A DNA stretch of 14,370 nt from JBJEQG01 sp051881635. Lineage in GTDB: Bacteria > Bacillota > Clostridia > Oscillospirales > Acutalibacteraceae. The translations under genes and the position numbers were made by a program. The notes under the pieces are model-generated. The model was not told where the DNA came from, made no database searches, and saw nothing but the letters and a program-made list of their open reading frames with translations. Position 1 is the stretch's first letter, and the number at the start of each line of letters is the position of its first letter. The stretch lies in the NCBI GenBank assembly GCA_051881635.1, contig JBJEQG010000104.1:1-14370 (forward strand), written 5' to 3'. Below are positions 1 to 6,257 of the stretch, piece after piece.

Positions 1-414
1 AATATTTGCCGCTCGCCTATGGCTGAGTTTGTGATGAAAGCGTTAGTACATCAGGCACATAGGGACGATGAATTTGAAATCATTTCCCGTGCAACAAGCC
101 GTGAGGAAATCGGTAACGATATTCACGAGGGTGCAAAAAGAAAAATGCGGCAAATGGGTATTCCTTTTGAACACCATTATGCCGCACAAATAACAAAACG
201 GGAATATGAAGAAAGCGATTTTGTTTTGGTTATGGATACAAATAATTTCCGCAATATAATGCGTTTGATAGGTGAGGATAAGCAGGGCAAAATTCATAAA
301 CTTTTGGATTTTGCCGGTGGCGGAGATATTGCCGACCCATGGTACACAGGTAATTTTGATGTAACCTATGACGATATTTTACGGGGCTGTAAGGGTTTAT
401 TGAACCGCTTATAA
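1..414 (+). CDS. Low-molecular-weight protein tyrosine phosphatase, 5' end cut by window
   Basis: Cytosolic phosphatase of the LMW-PTP/arsenate reductase-like family, which removes phosphate from phosphotyrosine (or phosphoarginine) in proteins. The first bases read in frame as NICRSPMAE, the second half of the family's CxGNxCRSPMAE P-loop. The catalytic first cysteine and about a dozen N-terminal residues therefore lie left of the window, and the ATG at 19 is an internal methionine of the P-loop, not the start. The general-acid loop appears near the C-terminus as DPWYTGNFD, followed by the usual final helix (DDILRGCKGLLNRL). The visible 137 residues fit the normal family length of about 150. 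The stop is 8 bases from the stop of the convergent gene. The family is clear; whether the substrate is phosphotyrosine or phosphoarginine (YwlE-like) cannot be told because the specificity residue is cut off. Confidence 0.93.
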   Translation, partial: NICRSPMAEFVMKALVHQAHRDDEFEIISRATSREEIGNDIHEGAKRKMRQMGIPFEHHYAAQITKREYEESDFVLVMDTNNFRNIMRLIGEDKQGKIHKLLDFAGGGDIADPWYTGNFDVTYDDILRGCKGLLNRL

Positions 415-422
415 GTCCTGTT

Positions 423-1295
423 TTAAAGTGAGTTGATAAAGTCGTCAATCGAAAAATCACTGCGTGGGTTACAGGAACGGATAGCGTGGGGGAGCGTCCA
501 ATTTTCAACATGACGGGCGGTTTCGGATGGCTCAATAATATAGAAAGGACTTGCGGTCTGTATGCTCAGACAGTCGTGGTCGGCGTAGGCATAGGTTGAC
601 GAGCCATAGAACGGATAGAGGGCTTTGCGGTTATGAATATAACGCTTGATAAAGGCGTTTTCACCGTCAATATATCCGCTCCAACCGGCTGTATTGTTAG
701 AGCCGATTTTTAACTTACTCTTTAAATGCGGACTGTGTGAAACGGTAACATATTGATTACCGAGAAAAAGACGGCTGTCACCCCATTTGCAGTCCGGCCA
801 AAGAGTGAGTATGCGTGAGGGGGAGTTTTCAGTACGGACATTACTTTGAGGAACAAATATAAAACCCTGCGGTTTAAATTTGGTTTCAGTGTGAATTGAT
901 AATTTGACGGTCTGGTCGGATTTGTTTGTCAGACTGTGTATAATCATAACATCGGAAAATTCGGGAGTAATCATAATATCCAATCCAAATTCCAACGGCA
1001 GGGAGGCATTTACTCTTTGCATAAAGTGCACACCGTTTTCCATAGGGGTGTACATTACGGGAGCGGAAGCACAGTAAAAGTTTTGGTCCTGTTCGGAAAC
1101 AAGCCACATTGAATGTCCATTCGTGGAAGAATTGCCGGTATCTTCGAGAAACAAACAATCTTTTCCCTTTTTGCGGAAATCTATAATTTCAGGTCCACGG
1201 TCAATCGTTACCAAAAGTTCAATATCATCATTGGAAATGGAAAGACAGTGCATATCGTTTTTGCTCTCTGTTTCTCGAATGACTAATGACATCAT
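423..1295 (-). CDS. Galactose-mutarotase-like protein, DUF4380-type
   Basis: Predicted 290-residue soluble protein with the look of the galactose mutarotase/aldose-1-epimerase-like beta-sandwich superfamily, closest in pattern to DUF4380 proteins. Recognisable stretches are an N-terminal strand pair (LVTIDRGPEIIDFRKKGKDCLF), GHSMWLVSE where DUF4380 proteins carry a GGHR-W-APE motif, PVMYTP, a central HSLTNKSDQTVKLSIHTETKF, LWPDCKWGDSRLFLG, KIGSNNTAGWSGYIDG, and a C-terminal FYIIEPSETARHVENWTL. No signal peptide or membrane segment is seen. Two ATGs stand in tandem; the first (1295) is preferred because a GAGGA ribosome binding site lies 6 bases upstream. It has its own promoter (1342-1370). 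The substrate is unknown: binding a sugar or sugar phosphate is inferred from the fold only, and I cannot place catalytic residues. Function uncertain, gene certain. Confidence 0.75.
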   Translation of the reverse strand: MMSLVIRETESKNDMHCLSISNDDIELLVTIDRGPEIIDFRKKGKDCLFLEDTGNSSTNGHSMWLVSEQDQNFYCASAPVMYTPMENGVHFMQRVNASLPLEFGLDIMITPEFSDVMIIHSLTNKSDQTVKLSIHTETKFKPQGFIFVPQSNVRTENSPSRILTLWPDCKWGDSRLFLGNQYVTVSHSPHLKSKLKIGSNNTAGWSGYIDGENAFIKRYIHNRKALYPFYGSSTYAYADHDCLSIQTASPFYIIEPSETARHVENWTLPHAIRSCNPRSDFSIDDFINSL

Positions 1296-1341
1296 AATCA
1301 ATCCTCACAAATCGTTTAATGAAAAGTATGCGTTCTTCATA

Positions 1342-1370
1342 ATTATAGTCGAAAAATGGCGAAAAGTAAA
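1342..1370 (-). promoter_or_regulatory. Sigma-A-type promoter for the DUF4380-like gene
   Basis: On the minus strand a TTTACT -35 (1365-1370) and a perfect TATAAT -10 (1342-1347) are separated by exactly 17 bases. Transcription would start near 1335, giving a leader of about 40 bases before the ATG at 1295. This suggests the gene is transcribed independently of tmcAL upstream of it on the same strand. Confidence 0.7.
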
Positions 1371-1423
1371 GTACAGGAAAAATCTAATATCTATTTTATG
1401 ATTTTTTTGGTTTCAATATTTCC

Positions 1424-1442
1424 AAAATTTCATCGAAATTTT
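1424..1442 (-). repeat. AT-rich inverted repeat downstream of tmcAL, weak terminator candidate
   Basis: A perfect 8-base inverted repeat (AAAATTTC and GAAATTTT) surrounds a 3-base loop, 12 bases beyond the tmcAL stop. It could end the tmcAL transcript, but it is AT-rich and on the minus strand no U-tract follows, so termination here is doubtful. The rest of the 1302-1453 gap holds only the promoter for the next minus-strand gene. Confidence 0.3.
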
Positions 1443-1453
1443 TAAACAGTTTA

Positions 1454-2650
1454 TTATAATGGCATATAGATACTGTTAAGGCGGGCATTTTGGGCGGAAG
1501 GCTGAATTTTCGGAGCGGTCAGTGCATAAATATCATCACAACGACTTTCCAATTCAAAAAGTTCTTTCGCTTGCGGCGGAAGATTTTTCAAATCGGCATA
1601 ACGGGTATAAATCGGCAGACGGGCGGTATTTTTGGCAATTTTAAGGATTTCCCGTCCACGCTGATTAAGTCCCAAAATACGGATATAACATGGCAGACGG
1701 TGTCTGTCCTCTTTTTTCAGCCCCAAAAGGGCATAGAGAATAATTCTCCGCAATCGTGCGGCTGTATATCGTTTGGATTTTATGCCGTCCAAAAGTTCCG
1801 TATATGAACAGCTTTGTGAGACGGAGCGGATACGATATTCCAAACCCTCAGATACATCTGGCAGGCGGCGGATTTCCTCCAAAGACATTGTACGAAGTTT
1901 ATAAAGTATCGTGCGTTCCAAACAGTTCAGGCTGTGTGGAGCAGAACCGTCAGCAAAAGCCGTTTGAATTTCCATTTTTGTACTTTCGGGGACAAAACGG
2001 AAATAGGTGGTATCATTATCCATAATTAAACGGCGGATATATGAGGCGGACGCTATATCGGCGGCGGTATTTTCGGCATCGTGTGCAACGCCAATCCGCT
2101 GAATGGTACGGGGTTGAATAGGACTTTGGCATTTATTCAGAGCCTTGATGTATTCAACCGCCAAAAGATTATTCGGCTCTTGAAAAATGTTTGCCACTCT
2201 TTCCGAACCATATTCCAAAACTGCCGTCTGATGAGCCGCCGCATAGGTCATGCCCGATTTAAGCAAAATCGGAATATGCTTTCCAACCTCAGGAGAGGCG
2301 GATATTTCCGCCGCCTGTCGCAAAAGGTCAACATCGCCACATTCACTTCCAAAAGTCAGTGTGTCAATACAGCCAAGAGCGTTCAAAAGAAAAACACCGC
2401 CGTAAGCAAAATTTTCCGCACTTGAAGTCGCATGGGCAACATCTAATTCTATGACCAAATCCGCACCGTTTTGTAATGCAATACGGGTGCGGGCGGTTTT
2501 GTCCAAAATTGCGGCTTCTCCTCTTTGGGTAAAGTTACCGCTCATACAGGCGACAATATGGGTTGCCCCCTGTTGACGCATAAGACCAAGCATTTTTTTG
2601 TGTCCGTTATGAAAAGGATTGTACTCACATATTAAGGAAGAAATTTGCAT
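1454..2650 (-). CDS. tmcAL: tRNA(Met) cytidine acetate ligase TmcAL
   Basis: Family members (B. subtilis YlbM/TmcAL) make N4-acetylcytidine at the wobble base of elongator tRNA(Met), using acetate and ATP through an acetyl-AMP intermediate. The 398-residue protein has the nucleotidyltransferase HxGH motif as HNGH (residues 14-17) after ICEYNPF. It also has MSGNFTQRGE (36-45), the GADLVIEL block (62-69), SSAENFAYGG, and the C-terminal KRYTAARLRR motif. Full length for the family. The ATG at 2650 has an AGGTGA ribosome binding site 4 bases upstream. One oddity: the usually conserved ELPV reads ELDV here (Asp70). The gene is divergent from ackA; the enzyme uses free acetate and AckA interconverts acetate and acetyl-phosphate, so the neighbours share a metabolite, though a functional link is only inference. 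Confidence 0.95.
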   Translation of the reverse strand: MQISSLICEYNPFHNGHKKMLGLMRQQGATHIVACMSGNFTQRGEAAILDKTARTRIALQNGADLVIELDVAHATSSAENFAYGGVFLLNALGCIDTLTFGSECGDVDLLRQAAEISASPEVGKHIPILLKSGMTYAAAHQTAVLEYGSERVANIFQEPNNLLAVEYIKALNKCQSPIQPRTIQRIGVAHDAENTAADIASASYIRRLIMDNDTTYFRFVPESTKMEIQTAFADGSAPHSLNCLERTILYKLRTMSLEEIRRLPDVSEGLEYRIRSVSQSCSYTELLDGIKSKRYTAARLRRIILYALLGLKKEDRHRLPCYIRILGLNQRGREILKIAKNTARLPIYTRYADLKNLPPQAKELFELESRCDDIYALTAPKIQPSAQNARLNSIYMPL

Positions 2651-2677
2651 TTTCTCACCTCATTAAACAAAAAAATA

Positions 2678-2706
2678 TTGAATTTGTTTGGGTTTTGTAT
2701 TATTAT
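2678..2706 (+). promoter_or_regulatory. Predicted promoter of ackA
   Basis: TTGAAT (2678-2683) and TATTAT (2701-2706) are spaced by 17 bases in the 105-base gap between the divergent tmcAL and ackA starts. The inferred start near 2713 leaves a leader of about 43 bases. Overlapping TATTAT/TATAAT repeats make the exact -10 register ambiguous by 3 bases. Confidence 0.6.
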
Positions 2707-2733
2707 TATAACCATAGAAGTAAAATTACGCAA
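2705..2733 (-). promoter_or_regulatory. Predicted promoter of tmcAL
   Basis: Reading the minus strand, TTGCGT (2728-2733) and TATAAT (2705-2710) are spaced by 17 bases. The start would be near 2698, about 48 bases before the tmcAL ATG. The -10 shares two bases with the -10 of the opposite ackA promoter, so the two polymerase footprints exclude each other. Confidence 0.6.
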
Positions 2734-2755
2734 TCCAACCGGAGGTATAAAAATA

Positions 2756-3964
2756 ATGAAAATTCTTGTTATCAATGCCGGCAGTTCTTCACTGAAATAT
2801 CAGTTGATTGATATGACGGACGAAACTGTTTTGGCAAAAGGACTTTGTGAGCGTATCGGTGCAGGCGGACATTTCAAGCACACCACAGGTGACGGGCGTG
2901 TTTTGGAACATGATGTTGTGATGAATGACCATACAGAGGCTTTCCAACAAGTCAAAAATGCCCTTCTTGACGCTGAATATGGCGTTATTAAGGATTTGTC
3001 GGAGGTTTCTGCGATTGGACACCGTGTTGTTCAGGGCGGTTCTTTGTTCAATAAGTCCGTTTTGGTTGACGACAGTGTTGTTGACGGTATCGAGAGTTTA
3101 ATTCCGTTAGCACCTTTGCACAACAAGGCTCATGTACAGGGTATTCGTGCCTGTCAGGAGGTTTTCGGAAAGGAAGTTCCCGAAGTTGTTGTTTTTGATA
3201 CCGCATTTCATTCCACAATGCCGCAAAAAGCCTATATGTACCCAATTCCGTATGAACTGTATGAAAAATATTCCATTCGCCGTTACGGTTTTCATGGTAC
3301 ATCACACCGCTTTGTTTCCGCCCGTTGTGCCGAATTGATGGGCAAGGATATTAAAGACACAAAAATTATCACCTGTCATTTGGGTAACGGTTCGTCCATT
3401 ACGGCGATTGACGGCGGTAAAGTTGTTGACACAAGTATGGGCTTAACACCGTTGGACGGCTTTATGATGGGAACAAGAACAGGTACGCTTGACCCGTCCG
3501 TTGTTACATTTATTGAGGAAAAAGAAAAACTCACACCTCAGCAGATGGACGAACTTTTGAACAAGAAATCCGGTTTTTTGGGTATTTCAGGCGTTTCAAG
3601 TGATGACAGAGATGTTTCTGCGGGTGCGGCACAGGGTAATGCCCGCTGCAAACTTGCGATTGATATGCTTGAATATGAAATCACAAAGTTTATCGGCAGT
3701 TATATGGCTGTTTTGGGCGGTTGCGACGCTATTGTATTTACAGCCGGTATCGGCGAAAATCAATATGCACACCGTGAAGTTGTCGGCAAAGCCTTTGAAT
3801 TTATGGGCGTTGAGATTGATGTTGAGCAAAACAGAAAAATGATTCACGGTGCAGAGGGCAAAATTTCCACACCGAACTCTAAAATTGATGTTTTTGTTAT
3901 TCCGACAAATGAAGAATTGGTTATTGCCCGTGACACAATGCAATTAGTAACTGAAAATTCATAA
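2756..3964 (+). CDS. ackA: Acetate kinase
   Basis: Interconverts acetate + ATP and acetyl-phosphate + ADP; in anaerobes it is the ATP-yielding last step of acetate fermentation. The 402 residues match the family length. Both ASKHA signatures are present: VINAGSSSLKYQL (Asn7) and the block ending in the catalytic His180 (RRYGFHGTSH). Active-site residues Arg90 (GHRVVQGG), Asp148 (FDTAFH), Arg241 (GTRTGTLDP) and the C-terminal Glu in NEELVIARD are all in place, as is the nucleotide-binding FTAGIGEN. The start chosen is the ATG at 2756, with GGAGG 10 bases upstream; an in-frame ATG at 2645 would add 37 residues of no family likeness and run through the promoters. ackA stands alone with its own promoter and terminator; no phosphotransacetylase gene is adjacent. 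Confidence 0.98.
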   Translation: MKILVINAGSSSLKYQLIDMTDETVLAKGLCERIGAGGHFKHTTGDGRVLEHDVVMNDHTEAFQQVKNALLDAEYGVIKDLSEVSAIGHRVVQGGSLFNKSVLVDDSVVDGIESLIPLAPLHNKAHVQGIRACQEVFGKEVPEVVVFDTAFHSTMPQKAYMYPIPYELYEKYSIRRYGFHGTSHRFVSARCAELMGKDIKDTKIITCHLGNGSSITAIDGGKVVDTSMGLTPLDGFMMGTRTGTLDPSVVTFIEEKEKLTPQQMDELLNKKSGFLGISGVSSDDRDVSAGAAQGNARCKLAIDMLEYEITKFIGSYMAVLGGCDAIVFTAGIGENQYAHREVVGKAFEFMGVEIDVEQNRKMIHGAEGKISTPNSKIDVFVIPTNEELVIARDTMQLVTENS

Positions 3965-3987
3965 TCACAAATTCCAATACATAAAAG

Positions 3988-4017
3988 TACCGCAGAGTAT
4001 TGTCTGCGGTATTTTTT
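3988..4017 (+). terminator. Intrinsic terminator of ackA
   Basis: A perfect 9-bp stem (TACCGCAGA and TCTGCGGTA) with a 6-base loop, ending in six T residues. It starts 24 bases after the ackA stop. Confidence 0.93.
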
Positions 4018-4080
4018 ATTATAACCAATAAATAAAGGGGAATAATAGAAAACAAAAATGATTTTACAAAAGACGGATTT

Positions 4081-4102
4081 CCAAAGGGAGCGGCGAGCCG
4101 TC
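4081..4102. repeat. GC-rich intergenic repeat core, copy 1
   Basis: The sequence CCAAAGGG-AG-CGGCGAGCCG here recurs as its reverse complement at 8299-8316, where only the 2-base AG is missing (18 identical bases). The core CGGCGAGCCG is a self-complementary hairpin. It sits in an otherwise AT-rich gap between the ackA terminator and the second terminator; the rest of 4018-4111 shows nothing else I can name. Confidence 0.5.
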
Positions 4103-4111
4103 ACAGGCAAA

Positions 4112-4157
4112 TGTCCCTTAAATCAATGCCCCTTGATTTAAGGGACAAAAATTTTTT
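4112..4157 (+). terminator. Second, very stable terminator upstream of rnj
   Basis: A perfect 15-bp stem (left arm 4112-4126, TGTCCCTTAAATCAA; right arm 4133-4147) around a 6-base loop TGCCCC. It is followed by AAAA and six T residues. It lies just ahead of the rnj promoter and would block read-through from ackA. There is no visible gene between it and the first terminator, so it may instead end an unseen short RNA. Confidence 0.75.
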
Positions 4158-4172
4158 ATCGTTGGGGAAGTA

Positions 4173-4201
4173 TTGACTTTGTTCTGCCATAAGAGTAAAA
4201 T
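4173..4201 (+). promoter_or_regulatory. Promoter of the rnj-ftsH gene cluster
   Basis: TTGACT (4173-4178), 17 bases, TAAAAT (4196-4201). Transcription would begin near 4208, some 45 bases before the rnj start. It is the only convincing sigma-A-type promoter I find between ackA and the end of ftsH. Confidence 0.75.
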
Positions 4202-4238
4202 GGAATTGATTATTTGTGTTCGGAACTATTATGAATTT

Positions 4239-4243
4239 GGAGG
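4239..4243 (+). promoter_or_regulatory. Ribosome binding site fixing the GTG start of rnj
   Basis: GGAGG lies 9 bases ahead of GTG 4253. No other start codon in this frame has such a site before the catalytic domain, so the long N-terminal extension appears to be translated. Confidence 0.8.
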
Positions 4244-4252
4244 TTTTATTTC

Positions 4253-6220
4253 GTGATAAATGATACAAACAGAAAAAATGCACCCCACAATGCGGGCAGA
4301 ACGGTTGAAAAAACACGCAGAACAAGTGGGCGTTCGCAAAAAACGGTAAGTCGCAGCTATGGAGAAAGAACTGTACAACGCCGTATGGAAAGCGACCAGA
4401 GTGTCGGATTGTTTGACCGTGTTGTTCCGCAAAAAAGAGTTATGCAGTCCCGTCAGAAAACAAGCGAGAAAATCTCAGACCAAACTTTATCTCCCATTCG
4501 GGAAAAAACACCTGTGCGTAACGATATACAGCCGAAACGCCGTAATCAGCGTTCCGCTCCGACACCGTCCGTAAAAATAACATTTCTTGGCGGTCTGAAC
4601 GAAATCGGTAAAAACATCACGCTTTTCGAGTGCAACAATGATATGTTTATTTTGGATTGCGGTATGGCATTCCCTGACGGCGAAATGCTCGGCGTTGATT
4701 TGGTGTTGCCCGATTTCAGCTATATTGAAAGAAATCAGGACAAAATTCGGGGTATCGTTTTTACACATGGGCATGAGGACCATATCGGTGCAGTACCGTA
4801 TCTTTTGAAAAAGGTGAAATTTCCGATTTACGGCACACCTTTGACTGTGGGACTTATCAGCAGTAAACTGAAAGAACATAATCTGCAAAATCAGGTTCAG
4901 CTTCATACGGTTCTTGCGGGACAGTCAGTCGAATTGGGCTGTATGTCGGTTGAGTTTATCCATGTCAACCACTCCATTCCCGATGCGGTTGCTTTGGCAA
5001 TTCACACGCCGGCAGGAACGGTTGTTCATACGGGTGACTTTAAAATTGACTGTACACCGACACAGGGCGGTATGATTGATTTGGCACGATTTGCGGAATT
5101 GGGCAAAGAGGGCGTTTTGGCATTGTTGGCGGAATCGACAAACGCCGAGCGTTCCGGTTATACAATGACGGAACAAAAGGTTGGCAATACTTTTGACATT
5201 CTGTTCCGTCAGGCGGAAAATAACCGCATTATTATCGCAACCTTTGCATCCAATATCGGACGCATACAGCAGATTATCAACTGTGCGGCAAAGTACGGGC
5301 GAAAAGTGGCTTTTTCGGGGCGTAGTATGGTCAACTATATGACGATTGCAACCGAACTCGGCTATGTTGAAGTACCGGACGGCGTTATTATAGATATAGA
5401 CACTTTGGGGCGTTATCCGAAAGACAAGATTGTTTTGATTACAACGGGCAGTCAAGGTGAACCGATGTCGGCGTTGTCCCGTATGGCATATTCAGACCAC
5501 CGCAAAGTTGAAGTCGGACCGGAGGACTTTATTATAATTTCCGCCAATCCAATTCCCGGAAATGAAAAAATGGTTGGCTCGGTTATCAATGAGCTTATGA
5601 AACACGGCTGTCATGTGGTTTATGAGTCAATGTATGAAGTTCATGTATCGGGACACGCCTGTCAGGAGGAATTGAAGATTATTCATGGCTTGACGAAACC
5701 CCATTACTTCATTCCCGTACACGGCGAACAAAAGCATTTGAGGGCTCATGCAAAGCTGGCGGAATCCATGGGTATGGAACCGTCCCGTATATTTATCGGT
5801 GATGTCGGTAATGTTGTTGAACTGAACAAAGACTACATGAAACAGCTTGCAAGCGTACCGGCAGGGCGTGTGCTTGTTGACGGTTTGGGTGTCGGTGATG
5901 TAGGCAGTATAGTTTTGCGTGACCGCAAGCATTTGGGGCAGGACGGCTTGATTGTTGTTGTTGTCACAATTCAGCGTGACAGCGGTTGTGTTGTAGCCGG
6001 ACCGGATATTGTTTCGAGAGGTTTTGTTTATGTGCGTGAGGCGGAAACTCTTATGGACGATGCAAAAGATACCGTCATGTTTGCGTTGGAACGCTGTGAG
6101 GACGAAGATATAAGAGAGTGGGGCGTTATCAAAACACGCATTAAAGATGAACTGTCGAAAATGCTCTATGATAAAACACGCCGCAGCCCAATGATTCTTC
6201 CGATTATTATGGAGGTTTAA
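4253..6220 (+). CDS. rnj: Ribonuclease J with long basic N-terminal extension
   Basis: Dual 5'-3' exo- and endoribonuclease of the metallo-beta-lactamase/beta-CASP family, central to mRNA decay and rRNA maturation in Gram-positive bacteria. The core starts near residue 107 (KITFLGGLNEIGKN) and keeps all metal ligands by alignment from memory with B. subtilis RNase J1: HGHEDH (172-177), His240 (NHSIPD), Asp262 (HTGDF) and His490 (PVHGE). TTGSQGEP, HVSGHACQEE and the C-terminal RRSPMILPIIMEV are also typical. At 655 residues it is about 100 longer than B. subtilis J1 (555). The excess is residues 1-106, Arg/Lys-rich (25 of 106), without a predictable fold and probably disordered. DST in LLSDSTN reads EST here, not a metal ligand. 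Start is GTG. First gene of the cluster, 37 bases before gdpP. Whether it is the J1 or J2 type cannot be decided. Confidence 0.96.
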   Translation: MINDTNRKNAPHNAGRTVEKTRRTSGRSQKTVSRSYGERTVQRRMESDQSVGLFDRVVPQKRVMQSRQKTSEKISDQTLSPIREKTPVRNDIQPKRRNQRSAPTPSVKITFLGGLNEIGKNITLFECNNDMFILDCGMAFPDGEMLGVDLVLPDFSYIERNQDKIRGIVFTHGHEDHIGAVPYLLKKVKFPIYGTPLTVGLISSKLKEHNLQNQVQLHTVLAGQSVELGCMSVEFIHVNHSIPDAVALAIHTPAGTVVHTGDFKIDCTPTQGGMIDLARFAELGKEGVLALLAESTNAERSGYTMTEQKVGNTFDILFRQAENNRIIIATFASNIGRIQQIINCAAKYGRKVAFSGRSMVNYMTIATELGYVEVPDGVIIDIDTLGRYPKDKIVLITTGSQGEPMSALSRMAYSDHRKVEVGPEDFIIISANPIPGNEKMVGSVINELMKHGCHVVYESMYEVHVSGHACQEELKIIHGLTKPHYFIPVHGEQKHLRAHAKLAESMGMEPSRIFIGDVGNVVELNKDYMKQLASVPAGRVLVDGLGVGDVGSIVLRDRKHLGQDGLIVVVVTIQRDSGCVVAGPDIVSRGFVYVREAETLMDDAKDTVMFALERCEDEDIREWGVIKTRIKDELSKMLYDKTRRSPMILPIIMEV

Positions 6221-6257
6221 AAAAATCTCTTAGGTACGGCAATAAGGGGGTGTCATT

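Noticed and set aside
2645..2755. Upstream in-frame ATG that would lengthen AckA by 37 residues
   Set aside because: The added residues run through the promoter region and match nothing in AckA; the ATG at 2756 has GGAGG upstream and gives the normal length.
4058..4141. 27-codon open frame between the two terminators, in front of rnj
   Set aside because: No ribosome binding site at a usable distance (GGGG is 17 bases away), no promoter, and its sequence is explained by the repeat core and the terminator stem.
4231..4263. 10-codon upstream frame (ATG at 4231) overlapping the rnj ribosome binding site and start
   Set aside because: It has no ribosome binding site of its own, and its codons are simply the rnj binding site and spacer read in another frame.
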